Shown here: positions 34,130 through 45,870 of the stretch, in pieces | Layout: each line of letters begins with the position of its first letter | Numbering within the stretch: the stretch's first letter is position 1 | Source: Malaya genurostris | Lineage: Eukaryota > Arthropoda > Insecta > Diptera > Culicidae | DNA: 64,000 nt | Direction: 5' to 3' | Assembly: GCF_030247185.1 (NCBI RefSeq) | Contig: NC_080571.1 | Coordinates: 8,181,001 to 8,245,000, forward strand | Program-made: the position numbers and the translations under genes | The notes under the pieces: generated by a model | What the model was told of the DNA's origin: nothing | The model's database searches: none | What the model saw: only the letters and a program-made list of their open reading frames with translations

Positions 34130-35417
34130 ACAGATCGGCTGAAAAGTTCGTATCGTTTCTATAAGAGGGCGCCACTAGAATTAAATCCATACCATTTTCA
34201 GTTAGTACCAACCTTCAAAAGATACGTGTATAAATTTGATAGCTGTCTGATTATTAGTTTGTGAGATATTGCATTTTGAGTGTAGCTACTTTTGTTATTG
34301 TGAAAAAATGGAAAAAAAGGAATTTCGTGTGTCGATGAAACACTACTTTTTGATGAAAAAAAGTGCCGCCGATACCAAAAAATGGCATGATGAGTGTTAT
34401 CCAGACTCTGCACCGGGCGAAACAACAATTCGTAAGTGGTTTGCAAAATTTCGTACTGGTCATATGAGCACCGAAGACGATGAACGCAGTGGACGTCCAA
34501 AAGAGGCTGTTACCGATGAAAACGTGAAAAAAAAATCCACAAATTGATTTTCAATGACTGTAAAGTGAAGTTGATCGAGATAGCTGACATCCTAAAGATA
34601 TCAAAGGAACGTGTTGGACATATTATTCACGAATATTTGGCTTTGTGCAAAATGGGTGCCGCGTGAGCTCACAATCGATCAAAAACAACAACGAATTGAT
34701 GATTCTGAGCAGTGTTTGGAGCTGTTATATCGAAATAAAACCGGTTTTTTTCCGTCGATATATAACAATGGACGAAACATGGCTCCATCACTTCACTCCG
34801 GAGTCCAATCGACAGTCAGCTGAGTGGACTGCACGCGATGAACCGAACCCAAAGCGTGGAAAGACTCAACAATCGGCCGGTAAGGTTATGGCGTCTGTAT
34901 TTTGGGATTCGCATGGTATAATTTTCATCGACTACCTTGAAAAGGGAAAAACCATCAACAGTGACTATTATATAGCGTTATTAGAGCGTTCGAAGGACGA
35001 AATTAAAAAAAACGGCCCCATTTGAAGAAGAAAAAAGTTTTGTTTCATCAAGACAATGCACCGTGTCACAAGTCGATGAAAACCATGCTGAACCATGGCT
35101 TCGAGTTGCTCCTTCATCCACCGTATTATCCAGATTTGGCCCCCAGTGATTTTTTCCTGTTCTCAGACCTCAAGAGAATGCTCGCTGGTAAAAAATTTAG
35201 AAGCAATGAAGAGGTAATCGCTGAAACTGAGGCCTATTTTGAGACAAAGGACAAATCGTACTACAAAAATCGTACTACAAAAATGGTATCGAAAAGTTGG
35301 AAGATCGCTATAATCGCTGTATCGCCTCTGATGGCAATTATGTTGAATAATAAAAACGAATTTTGGCAAAAAAATGTGTGTTCCTATTAAACGATACGAA
35401 CTTTTCAGCCGAACTGT
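34130..35417 (+). mobile_element. Mariner, irritans subfamily, full-length but inactive
   Basis: 1288 bp flanked by TA on both sides (34128-34129, 35418-35419). The left terminus is ACAGATCGGCTGAAAAGTTC and the reverse complement of the right terminus is ACAGTTCGGCTGAAAAGTTC, both continuing GTATCGTTT: one mismatch in 29 bp. Size, TIR form and TA duplication are those of a complete mariner. The single coding region is disrupted several times. The intact ends and readable protein suggest a younger insertion than the other transposase relics here. Confidence 0.9.
34308..35350 (+). pseudogene. irritans-type mariner transposase with frameshifts
   Basis: Starts MEKKEFRVSMKHYFLMKKS and ends CIASDGNYVE, about 345 codons if read across breaks, the usual length. 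Catalytic Asp residues of the DD34D triad are all visible: MDETWLHH, HQDNAPCHK and YPDLAPSDFF. WVPRELT and the HTH region IADILKISKERVGHII are also present. Lesions: two extra A in a poly(A) run at about 34526-34535; loss of about four codons plus a frameshift near 34640; a frameshift near 34745; one extra A near 35010 giving a premature stop before KKKKVLFHQDN; and a 14-bp tandem duplication at 35255-35283 (ATCGTACTACAAAA) that throws the C terminus out of frame. Non-functional. Confidence 0.9.
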
Positions 35418-35419
35418 TA

Positions 35420-35985
35420 GTTATAACCGATTTGTTGAAGTAATTCTTCTGAGGTAAATGTAATCAATTTTCAGACATTTAAAAATGCTATCAAATCTAC
35501 TGAAATATTCCTTGAATTAAAAATGAACACAAACAAATCCTGTAAATGATCATTACACTTTTTTTTGGTACCGCAAGTAAACAATTCAGGTGCGAGTGGT
35601 TTAAAGAATGCAATTAGGTTGACAGTAAAAATAACACTCATTAAACCGTATGATAGTTTTAATTCTTGATGAATATTTTCGTATCACAATCAAGCTTTTT
35701 TCAAGCCAAAAATACATCGAACGACGAGTGTTTCGTCTGTGTTTGGTCTATGGATGAATGACACCACAACTGGCTCACGTGATTTGTGACCAAAACGAAG
35801 GGATTTGCCTGCAAAACAAAGACTCAGAGTGTGTTCAATCAGCGACTAATAGAGTTGGGTAGAGTTGAGCTTCCAGCTCGTAAACAACGCCGTCAATATA
35901 TTTATATTGGAAATAAATATAAATTTCTAGATTTTATGATCGCTACCGCCGTGGCTACCAAACATATGTAGTGCGCCCTCGGCTG
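35420..35985. other. AT-rich stretch, nothing certain
   Basis: No coding relic. A B-box-like GGTTCGAGTCG occurs on the minus strand at the right end (about 35986-36002) but without a pairable T stem. Confidence 0.4.
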
Positions 35986-38640
35986 CGACTCGAACCGCGG
36001 TCGACAACTATATTTTCGGGTTTTACGATTTGCCTCCCCCTGCGAGCATCGTGTGATAGATTTTTTTTTTATATATATTCATACACTTTTTTCCTACCAT
36101 CGAGCAAGTTCTGCTCCCTCACATTCTCTTATAGCTGTCAAACCGAATAAGCAATAAATCGATCGACGATATGTTTTTCAGTGATGTTTTCGTCGTTCTT
36201 TATTTCGCTGGTTGCAGGTTTCGTTTGAAGATTTTGTTTTTGTGTTTAATGTGTTTCTGAATCGTACCGGGCTGAGCCGGGCCGGACCGGGCCGATCATT
36301 GCGTAGCGTAGCGCCGCTCCGAGGGGGGATATTTTTAATATACCGAACCGATTCTCGACTCTCTGGGGCCTCTATCTAATTTACTAATGTTGTCACCGGC
36401 CGCCGAACAGCAGTGCGTCCCAAGCGACCTATTTCTGTACCCGAAATTGAGTAATAAATTCCTAAATTGGAAGCAGATGATATTGACAGTCAAGTGGATT
36501 AGCTGAGAGGCGGGGGCGTGCTGGGGAGAGCACGGGAAATAAAATACGATCGCGTTTGATTTACAAACACACGTTCATTCGTTCATTCGTTAGTTCGTGC
36601 CCATTTTTCTCTTCGCCATTGATTAGTGCAAAACCGTAGTAAAGAGGGACTAAATAGGTATACGATTGCGGTTTCCCCTGCACTTCCCTTCCATCAACGC
36701 AACGACGCGCGAACGCATCAAAGCGTCGCTTGACAGTTACACTTGTACTCCTCGTTTACACAATCGAAGTGTTTTCATGATCAGATTGAGGGTAGAAAGT
36801 TTTCCAACGGAAAATCCACCGGATCGAAGAAGTGTCACGTAGGAAACCGAACGCATCACCAGCCGCGATCAGTATCAGTCACCTGTGGTTGTATTGATCG
36901 TTGATAAATTTCTGTTAAAATAAATTTCCATTAATTAGTGCTTTCTTGCTGCTGCTTCTGTTGCTGCTGTTGCTGTCGAATGAGGCGTTGGTTAAGTGCA
37001 GTGTCGAGAAGTGCGAGAAGAAAGAGGTTCAATGGGATGGAATGGAAGGGAAGGGAAGGGAAACTACACCTGTCGATTCGGTTGCTTGCCATATCTTGTA
37101 CTGCTCTGCATCGCCGTTGATGCAATTTGACGTTACTGCCAGTAACATGTGTACGGAATGCCTCTTCTCTTTCCAGGCCCTCCCACCCTCCTGACCAAGC
37201 GTTGATTAGCGCCTTCTTCGTGATGTGAGAATTCTTTCTGATCTGCCTATGCGAGCTTCTTTGCCATACACACAAAACGCATACACAGCTGAAGCTGAAA
37301 TACTTTCATCATAAAATTTAATGTTAATTATATGTATCTGTTCTGTTTCAGAGAGCATCTCTTCGCCTTCGAGCTTGCTTAAAGTATTGCTGCCTCGACT
37401 CGCACGCTTGCCTCGTTAAAGGAGAAGACGATGGTGATGGCGAAAGATGCGTGTTTCGGTGTCGTTCCATAGAATTTTCCCCGCATTTTCACCGAACTCC
37501 AGTCCATCCAGAGTCCCGCTCCCACCGGAATCGTTGCGAAACGTCATGATTTTTCTGTGTCATTGTCATTCCACGGGAAAACCACCACCCTCAACTCATC
37601 ATCGTTTTCGTCATTTGCTGACTCCGTCGTGTGCGTGTGGTGAAATTTCATCTAGTCATAAACCTAAGAGCCAACTACCTACCTCCACTAGAGGACTCCC
37701 ATCCCCCCCCCCCCTGCCTCCACTCGACTCAACACTCAGTCACTGTTACCGTTACCGGAAGAGAGCTTAATGCAACCCAGTAGCCCCAGCGTCTAGTGGA
37801 AAATACTTCCATGCGCGTTAGTTGCTGCTGCGATGTCGTCAACTATTATTTCATTAAAATGAAAGTGAGATTCATCCCAACACTCTCGAGTGATGCTCCG
37901 GTGGCAGGAACGCTTCTGCCTCATTTACTGTGGGACACACGGTGGAGCAAAGTTTGCCATTTTGTCGAGTAGTCAGAGTTGTAGTGTGCCATCGTCGGGC
38001 TTTAATTTTTGGGCAAAATTATGACGAAAGTGCGTTCCATTCGCTTCATAACTCTAACGATATGTGTGAGTGGTAAAAGTTTTCAGCGTTTCTAGCCGCA
38101 ATTTAAAGTGCCGTCTTTCCGGAGGCTGTTTAGACTGTGAGCTTTAAATAGGTGACACCGTGCCTAGGGGGGGTGGGCAGGACCAACCTGGTGTCGGTTG
38201 GTGGGCGAATTTCAAATATTATTATATTCTAATATGGAATAATGGCATTAGCACCCGATAACGTGCGGTTCGTGTGTTTGTGCTGTCTCGGTGGTAGCAG
38301 GCACTTGTTAGCATAACCGATCATAGCAGGCGGCTGTTTCTTTCTGGTTAGAATGCTGTGTTGGAATAGTGTTGCGTGTTGTCATCGAAGAACGTTGCCC
38401 GACGCGCTGTCGTCGTGGCACAGCCCGGCTAGGGTCCGAAAAGGCCAATTAAGTTTAGCTGACCCTGGATTCGGTTCGGGGGTGTCAACCAGACAGCACT
38501 TTCGGAATTTTGATTAGACTGAGTTTCGTTCCGAGAACTGGGAGCCGCTCGATTGCAACAGAAAACGAGAGGCTAATTGATGATGGCTAATGGCGTCCAG
38601 TTTTTTTCTCTTTCATACAACTGCTTCGTTGATAGTGAAG
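35986..38640. other. GC-richer low-copy block D
   Basis: Contains a GGGCCG/CCGGGC-rich segment (36270-36320), CTGCTG/TTGCTG tracts (36948-36975), GGAAGG tract (37036-37068) and 12 consecutive C (37703-37714). Reading frames of about 107-114 residues (36931-37275 minus; 37447-37770 plus) are low-complexity and overlap frames on the other strand. No exon supported. Confidence 0.5.
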
Positions 38641-39330
38641 GAATCGAGTTATGTTTTGAATAATTGATAAATTGAGAATTTAGTTTCGTTGAAATTGATC
38701 ATGGGAAGAATATTCTGTAATCCCTTTGTTGCCTGTTTTCAAACACATAGCTTGTGACAGAACTGAATATACAATAATTTTGATTCTATTCTTTTTGTTG
38801 CTATTTAACATTATTAAAATCTCACAATTCAGTATTTAACTAGGAGACAAAATTAAATTTTATTGATGATTGTGAACGGAATTTTCACTCGGTAGAAAAT
38901 GCCATAGGAGCGAGACTGAGAATTGAACCACGTAGCTACCATACGAAGTTGAACTTGTGTGGATGTTCTGTTCAATCAGGTTGATCTCTGACCCGTGTTT
39001 CACATTAAGAATACTTTACGTGTAGCACTCTAAGGTACATAGAAAGGTACTGAAAATTCTCTTTTAAATATCTTCAGATGAAAGTTTGATGAAAAAGAAA
39101 TTTATTTATTTTATAAATCTGAAAATGGCGGACATATTAAGTATTTCCCTGACTGGTTATACAAATAGTCTTTCCGTTCACACAAAGTCGTTCGAAGTTA
39201 TAGTCTGATACATACAAATGTATCATATATACCAAAACATATCCGGGGACTGAACACCTCTTCGGGAACACTTCATCAACGTGTGAAACATTTCGTAGAT
39301 TGATGAACGTGTGTCTGTTTATTTAAAAAA
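38641..39330. other. AT-rich stretch with possible tRNA-like fragment
   Basis: At about 38895-38960 the minus strand reads GTAGCTACGTGGTTCAATTC followed by CTCCTATGGCATTTTC. This resembles the T-arm half and tail of the tRNA-Thr-like repeat (TAGCTACGGGTTCGAATCCC). Weak. The rest is featureless. Confidence 0.3.
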
Positions 39331-39339
39331 AATCAGTTT

Positions 39340-39810
39340 TTGGTGATACTACAAGCGTTTAGATCGAAGACGGTGTCGAATAGAGAACAAGTGCGAAATA
39401 CGGTCGAAATGAACATTCGGATCTGTTAGTAAGAAATCTTGCAAAAAAACAAACTTGGTTTTCCTGCAAGCACTGTAAATAACGTTCTTAAATCTTTCGA
39501 TACAGGTTTGACAACAACCAGGAAGGCTGGGAGTGGAACAAAACCGGATCTCTAAAACCACTAGAAGGACGCGAAGGTCATGCGACAGAACGGTGTAGAG
39601 GAGCCGAAGTTTTCCAACAAATATTTGGCTTGGCAGGCAATATGCAGCTGTGGTCTAGCAAGCCAAAGTTTCATGACTTCCGAAACGGTAAACAAGGAAA
39701 TATACCGTGAAGAATTCCTAAAGAAGCAATTGTTACCATTCCTACGCAGCCATGATGCTCCCACGCTGTACCGGGCTGATTTGGCATGTTGTCACCAGAG
39801 CCTAAAATTG
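39340..39810 (+). pseudogene. DD37E mariner transposase fragment (tandem pair, copy 1)
   Basis: The readable frame from 39580 gives KYLAWQAICSCG, VNKEIYREEFLKKQLLPFL and LYRADLACCH, family-typical DD37E sequence up to the second catalytic Asp. The relic breaks off shortly after, before the Glu motif. Upstream, 39467-39580 is nearly the same as 40438-40556 in the next copy (for example CAAGCACTGTAAATA and AACCAGGAAGGCTGGGAG against AGCCAGGAAGACTGGGAG). No TIR was found. First Asp region not readable. Confidence 0.7.
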
Positions 39811-40084
39811 TCACGCATTCTCAATGAAAGAAACCATTCCAACAGTCTCATTTTCAATGTTTTACTGTCTCATTCGTAAATAACCGACACCAGAACAAAC
39901 GTAGAGAGACGAAGCATTTTCGTTTCTCACCGAAAAATTGAGAGAATATAATTGCCAACGTTCCTCTATGACAACCAAAACTAACGTCTTCAGGGAGCAT
40001 CAGCAGAATTTCAATTCTCATTCGTTCATCGACGTATTGAAAATCTGTGACGCTTGGCTATAAAAAGTAACTAAAATATGGCGA

Positions 40085-40400
40085 ACCGAAGTACTTACAT
40101 ACATGAAACTCTTTGGAAACCAAAACTACTACAAATTCGAGCACCAACAGGTAAAAGTTATTATGAAACCTTTTTCTGTCATTTTCAATTCTCACAGCTT
40201 CGGTTGAGTATCGACACTGCATACTACGGGATTTTCACTGAAAACTGCAAATGACTGAAAGGGCAAATGAAAGACAAAAAAAATACTACTACTTTGAAAC
40301 TACTCTAATGCTTATGTAATTGACTGTACATGGATTTCGTTCTCATAGTTTGCAAGCGAAACTGAGAGTGACAGTAATTTCTTCTCATTTTCGTCTATTT
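40085..40400 (-). repeat. Dispersed repeat shared with 19.1-19.3 kb, copy 2
   Basis: Minus-strand landmarks GTTTTCAGTGAAAATCC, AGTGTCGATACTCAACCGAA, AATGACAGAAAAAGG and TTTTACCTGTTGGTGCTCGA follow the same order as 19205-19335. Lies between two DD37E relics. Confidence 0.55.
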
Positions 40401-40437
40401 TTTAGTCAATTTAAATGACTTTTATTAGCTCTGCCTG

Positions 40438-41000
40438 CAAGCACTGTAAATACCGCTCTAAAATTTTTCAATACATGTTGGACAACAGCCAGGAAGACTG
40501 GGAGATGAACAACAGATCTTAGAAGCCACCAGAAGGACACGAAGGCCATGCAACGGAACGGCTCAGAGGAGCATTTCAAGATGACGGAAAACGCCAATTT
40601 TCCCAAAAAATATTTTGTTTGACAGGCAATGTGCATCTGTGGTCGAGCAAGCCAAAGCTTCATCACAACCGGAACGGTAAACAAGGAAATATACCGTAAA
40701 GAATGCCTAAAAAATCGATTATTACCATTACTACGCAGCCATGACGCTCCCACGCTATGCTGGCGTGATTTGGCACCTTGTCACTATACCAAAGATGTTT
40801 TGTAATGTCATAAAGCGAATAAATGTTGTGCCGAAAGAGACGTTTCCACAAAACTGCCCGGAGTTGCGACCTACCGAGCGGTATTGTGCTCTCGTGAACT
40901 CTTTCAAGATAAACAACTAGCTACAACTATAGAATAAAATCGAAAATCTTGGACAATAGCAGCTAAATCAGCAGCTGGTAGATGATGCTACAAGAACTCG
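40438..41000 (+). pseudogene. DD37E mariner transposase fragment (tandem pair, copy 2)
   Basis: Frames include CICGRASQSFITTGTVNKEI, RLLPLLRSHDAPTL and RDLAPCHYTKDVL. After a stop (near 40803) and a frameshift come QNCPELRPTERYCALV, so both the second Asp and the Glu are present. An in-frame stop replaces a Trp codon near 40621 (TGACAGGCAATGTGC). It is offset from the first fragment by 971 bp in the same orientation and closely related to it, so the pair arose by a local duplication or two insertions of one lineage. Confidence 0.7.
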
Positions 41001-41830
41001 CTGCTTCTCAATGCATTAACCGTGAGAGAATTTTTCTACATTTCTTCGCTCCACCTCATACTCTGAGTATTTCACGGCTCTTACCGAAATAGATACAGTA
41101 TTGCAATGACCGGCGCTGAGTGGAATTTACTACGAGAGAATCGCAAGCTGACAATTATCGCAGAGAATCGAATCGATGATTCGACTTGATGATTCTCATA
41201 CTAGGTTACACTATTTCAAAAACCTAGCTTGCGCTTGCATGTATTCACAGATATTTTCACAGACAGACAGGTTTTATGCACATAGTTAAAATAAGCGGCA
41301 ATACTAAAATGATTCTATCGTAATACTCCACTGCCCGTATTGAACCGAATTACAAAACGAAAATTAGCGACCGTTTGTTGCTTCAGAGCAAATCCCCAAA
41401 GCAGCGTGATGCTCAGACGGGTTATCGAGAGAAATTCGCTCTCGCACTGGTATCCTGGTATTAAATGAACCATGCTGTTTTTTCGTTGCTGAGATGATAT
41501 CCGACTCTCTTTCATGGCACTGAATCTCTGGTCGTCTGGAGAGTTGCTAGAGAGCGTTCTTTGATACGATAAAAACCATCCTTTTCCATGTATTAAAACC
41601 ATTAAAAGTACGATTTTTCAAAGAGCTTTTTCTCTTAATAGACAAAACGACTTCCCCGGATGGGATAAATCACGGGTGCCAGCCTCATTTTAGCGGTATT
41701 ATTTTCGCACATTTTCATGTTTGATACTTCATTCGTTTGTCTGTTTTCAACCTTTTTCGAGATTTGTCCTAAAAAAATTAAACTGAATTTATGAGTCCTA
41801 ACAAACAAAAGAAATAAAACGGTAAACGGT
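41000..41830. other. Intergenic stretch with GAGAGAATC words
   Basis: Several GTGAGAGAAT, ACGAGAGAATCGC and GCAGAGAATCGAATCG words at 41029-41180, also seen at 39945-40000. They may be flanks of the DD37E-associated repeat. No gene. Confidence 0.35.
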
Positions 41831-41832
41831 AC

Positions 41833-42010
41833 CATTATTTGAAATCATGAAATATCTCTTCTCATGAAATTTTACGAGCAAAATGATCGATATCATGAAA
41901 ATTTTTAATGGGAGATGAGTTATTGTTCCTGATATCATTCATATTGCTCATGAAATCATGAATAATAAGTCTTGACTTGATTCATGATTTCATTATTTTT
42001 AATCATGGTA
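41833..42010. repeat. AATCATGAAAT fold-back tract
   Basis: The word ATCATGAAAT and its complement ATTTCATGAT recur about eight times in 175 bp (e.g. GAAATCATGAAATATC, CTCATGAAATCATGAATAAT, GATTCATGATTTCATTA). Arms are inverted around the middle, giving a hairpin-prone, probably MITE-derived segment. Confidence 0.5.
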
Positions 42011-43765
42011 GCAGGAATGGATCTTTGTCCGTGTGATAAATGATAAATGACTAAGTTCAAAACGATTTTTAAACTTTAACAAACAAAATTAAAAAACTCA
42101 AGCATTTCTTACATCCTTTCACCCGTTGAGTATGTTCGATAATGTTCGAAAGTTTTGCTGTAGTTGTTTGCAATGTTACAATTAAATCATAACTACTTTT
42201 TGTCTTTTGAGAAATAGAATGAAAGATTTTAATCTTAAGCAACATACATTAAATGTCACAACTTGTGACTGAACTTCGAAGTTGAATCCTGAGCACTTCA
42301 AGAAATAGGTAACAAGCCATAAGACTGCACATGCTACAAATTGGATGAAACTTTGCTCTTGTCTTCAAAACGGCAAACCATTTATTTTTACATGAATGAA
42401 GGAATTAATTCGAATTATGACCGGTTTTCAAAAGAAACGTAAATAGTTTGAACGCATTTTCTTCAAAAAATTTAAACGAGTTAAACGAGTTTTACAATAA
42501 TGATGTCCAAGGAAGAGTTGGAGGGAATCAATAGGGCAACTATCAAATCTAAAGTTTACACAAATTTTTTATAGTTTCTGTTCCAGCCTATTCATCTGTT
42601 ATTTGTTGTTAAACCAGCCCTAGGCAATTTGTTATTAAACTAGCCCAAGGCTTTAATGCAATAAACGCCCTTTTGAAATTGAAGAAGTAACATATAATTT
42701 AGAGGAGTTAGCAAACTGCAAGTTTTTAATAAGTAATAGTAATAGTGATTTGAAAACTAGAACACGATTCTACTGATAAAAAGCAATAAATTTTCATATA
42801 GTGATTTTTCTTCAAGAAATGGCAGTTCTCGAATTATTTAGACATTTATTTCTTAGAACTAAGATTTTGTTTAGTTGTATCGTTTTAAGTTAGTTGCGCA
42901 CAATTTTGATAAATGCAACAGTATCCAATTTAAAAAAAGTTCATGCAAAAAACCCTTTTTAAAAACCTGCTGTGATTCGAATATGTTTTAACATCCGTTC
43001 AGAAAAAAAAAATGGTTTGCCATACTGAAAACTTGCGCAAAGTTTCATCCAAATCGGGGCTAATCAATACTGATTTCACAATCTTTCCTGTTGTTGTTTG
43101 CTGGAAATGCTCTGTTTAACCCTTCACTCAAATCTATTCGCTATGGATTGATTGAAATACAAAAACAAACAAGAAAAAATTCAAGTAAATATTCAATGTA
43201 AGATTAATTGAAAACGGTAGAAAAATGAAATAGTGGAAATGTTATTTGGGAAATAATATTCCTGAGTACCCCCCCCGGTAACCAACAAGCATTAGTTTGT
43301 GCCGCATTATGACGGTAAATAATCGCTAATTGGCATTTCAATCGCACTTGAGACTGAATTAAGGCCGACTTTGGCAAAATATACGGCTATTCATAGATAA
43401 TACTGGTGTGCATTTTAAAAGTTGAATTTTGATTGATTCACAACCGATGAGCTTTCAGATTGCTGATATGCATATTTGGTGCTCATATAAGGCTACCTTA
43501 ATGCCATTATTAGTGCTTACTGGTTACTCCAAAAACTCAGAGAAACGTGCCACTTGAGCCCATGCGTTCTGATTTTCTCTAGTAGCTGAATTTATTTTCC
43601 ATTCCCTGAAAATGCTCTGCCAATTGAGCTGGATAGGTGAAGCGGTAATATTTTTAAAACATGTCAATTCAACGAAGCGTTTTGATGTACACTGAATATG
43701 GTTCGTAGGAGTCTATTTGCTATCTAGTTCATATTGGGCTTCCAAAACAAGTAAACATTCACATA
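42011..43765. other. AT-rich stretch with one short tandem duplication
   Basis: At 42597-42655 a unit of about 28 bp is repeated twice (TTGTTGTTAAACCAGCCCTA / TTTGTTATTAAACTAGCCCA). Otherwise no repeat family, coding relic or RNA gene recognised. Confidence 0.5.
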
Positions 43766-43926
43766 CACTGATGTCTTTTTTTAAGCGAGTTTACGTACCG
43801 CATAAAAAAACTGCATAACTCTGAAAATTCGCATAAAAAACCGCATAACTCTGAAACTTCGCATAAAAAAAACCGCATAACTCTGAAAATTCGCATAAAA
43901 AACCCGCATAAAAAATGACCTCAGTG
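43766..43926. mobile_element. CACTGAGGTC MITE with CGCATAA minisatellite, copy 3
   Basis: 161 bp. Left end CACTGATGTCTTTTTTT preceded by TA; right end AAAAAATGACCTCAGTG followed by CA, presumably a mutated TA. Contains GAGTTTACGTACCGCATAAA and about four interior units, fewer than the 21992 copy. Confidence 0.8.
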
Positions 43927-45779
43927 CAAGGACGGAAAAAATCAATCATCACCCTGAATACACACGATCATCTTTCACTATGCATCATCGTTCCATTGCG
44001 TACTCAATAATACATAACAGAGTCACTCAAACTCGTTCGGTATCATACTGCGTGCGATGGCGGAGAATAAGAGAATTGAAAATCGCAAAATTTTGAAACA
44101 CGAACCCAATTGCCAATGCATGAGTTAAAGAGTGCCAGCGAACATCATCGGAAGCGATTATGTTCGTTCGTAAAAATGAACCAACTGTTCGTGTGCAATC
44201 GAAAATCCGAACGATTGACAAGTGTGACTGGATATATTCAGCAGGAGTTAGATCGAAACGATCTGTTGTAGGGAAGGGTGGAAAAAAAACTGGCTATGGC
44301 AAGATTGCATGATGAGTTCGGTCGGCTGAATATAAGTTTTTGCTTGAAAGGCAATGTGCATTATGATGATCGTTACATTGCCAGTTATGTTAACATGTTA
44401 CAAGTTTGATGTGCTATTCTAGTCAGAGTTAATTAGGTCTTTTAAGACAAATAAGATGAGATTGTTAGTTGACGAATGAGGAAATCAATTAGTTCCAACT
44501 CTAACAAATTTGTCCGCCGATCATCGGTGCATTTCATATAAGTTTGTTTTGGAAATCTGGACATAATCATAACTGTATCTTCATGTAAAACCTCTCAATA
44601 GGCATAATATTCCAAAGCAGTTGTTCCCTTTGTTGCTTGCTCAATCTTCTCAAGCAACAGTTTATGCATTTCTGTTAATCATATCAATCAATGCATATTC
44701 TGACTCATTTCAGGAAGATCAAACAAGTAACACTGGGAAAACCTTCCTTCGAAAAATCTTCATACCACCAGTGTTTGCATTATAATGTTAACGAAATGTT
44801 TTTGATTTCCTGAGATTGATATTGGGTGCTGATCAGTGCTGCACAATTATCACCTAGTCCACCTCCGCTAAGTATGGGGAAAATTTCTTTCCTTTCAATA
44901 TCACTACAGTAATATTATTTAAATACACACATGATTATGAATGATCATTCTCACTATTATCAGCCATGCAGCGATTTGCACTAGCGATGATGATATTCAG
45001 ATGTCGGAAGTCGGAAGAAAAAACAATACAATCTGAATATTGATTATAGAGACAAAGGACTTTGTTTTAATTCTAGGGTTGATTAAATCTCATGGTCTAA
45101 GTAACTTTATTGCCCTTATTAAACGCTATTTAGCACGAATTTTGTGTATAGAAGTAACAAGAGTGCAAATATTTGTGCGCAGCACTTGAACCAGCCCTCT
45201 ACTGGGAAGCCTGTTGGCTACGATAACACTTGCTACAGCACTCTTCCACCGAGCTGGTTTGAGCGCTTGTTTGTGTTCGCTCTAGCCAAGTTCTCCGCTC
45301 CTGTTACTTCGGTGTATGAAAAGCAAGCAATAGCAATAAACCTGCATAAAAAATGTACCTGCAATTTACTCTGCATGAAACATGCTTCGTGATTGAAGTT
45401 ATAATTGTCATCATAATTGTTTTTAATCACAGAGTGGCATATTAAGATCAGATTTAAATTGATTTTCAATACATCACCCACCATATTGAATTTCAGCATT
45501 TTCAGTGAGAATCTCTGCATGACTGATAATAGTGAGAATGTTTTTGAATGATTATGATTTTATTATCACGTTCGAGTTTATGGATCATCACTTCTTGTCA
45601 AGTACTGATACTTTTTTGAGTTTCATTGAATTCTTGAATGATTACGACATTCTATTCAGTTTAGTTTTCGAAGTTTTCGATAAAAAGACACTGAAATAAA
45701 TTAGTTTGAATAGGAAAAAGTTTGGTTGGAAAACTTTATTTCCTTAGCCATATTATAAAAAAATTATTGCCCCATTACC
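43927..45779. other. Intergenic stretch, nothing recognised
   Basis: 1.9 kb without a repeat family or protein similarity. Frames of 82 and 95 residues near 45.2-45.5 kb overlap on opposite strands and show no motif. Confidence 0.5.
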
Positions 45780-45870
45780 CAATCACCAGACTGGTGATAC
45801 ACGATCACCTTCTGTGATTTCTAAATTTCTGGTGATCACCGCTTGATCACCGTACGTGATTCCTCCTCTG
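45780..45870. repeat. GTGAT/ATCAC palindrome cluster
   Basis: Within 90 bp: AATCACCAGACTGGTGATAC, ACGATCACC, TGTGATTTC, TGGTGATCACCGCTTGATCA and ACGTGATTCC. GGTGATCACC is a perfect 10-bp palindrome and CACCAGACTGGTG a perfect hairpin with odd centre. Could be a fold-back element tip or a binding-site cluster. Confidence 0.5.

Noticed and set aside
35980..36010. B-box-like GGTTCGAGTCG on the minus strand
   Set aside because: T stem does not pair and no A box at the right distance.
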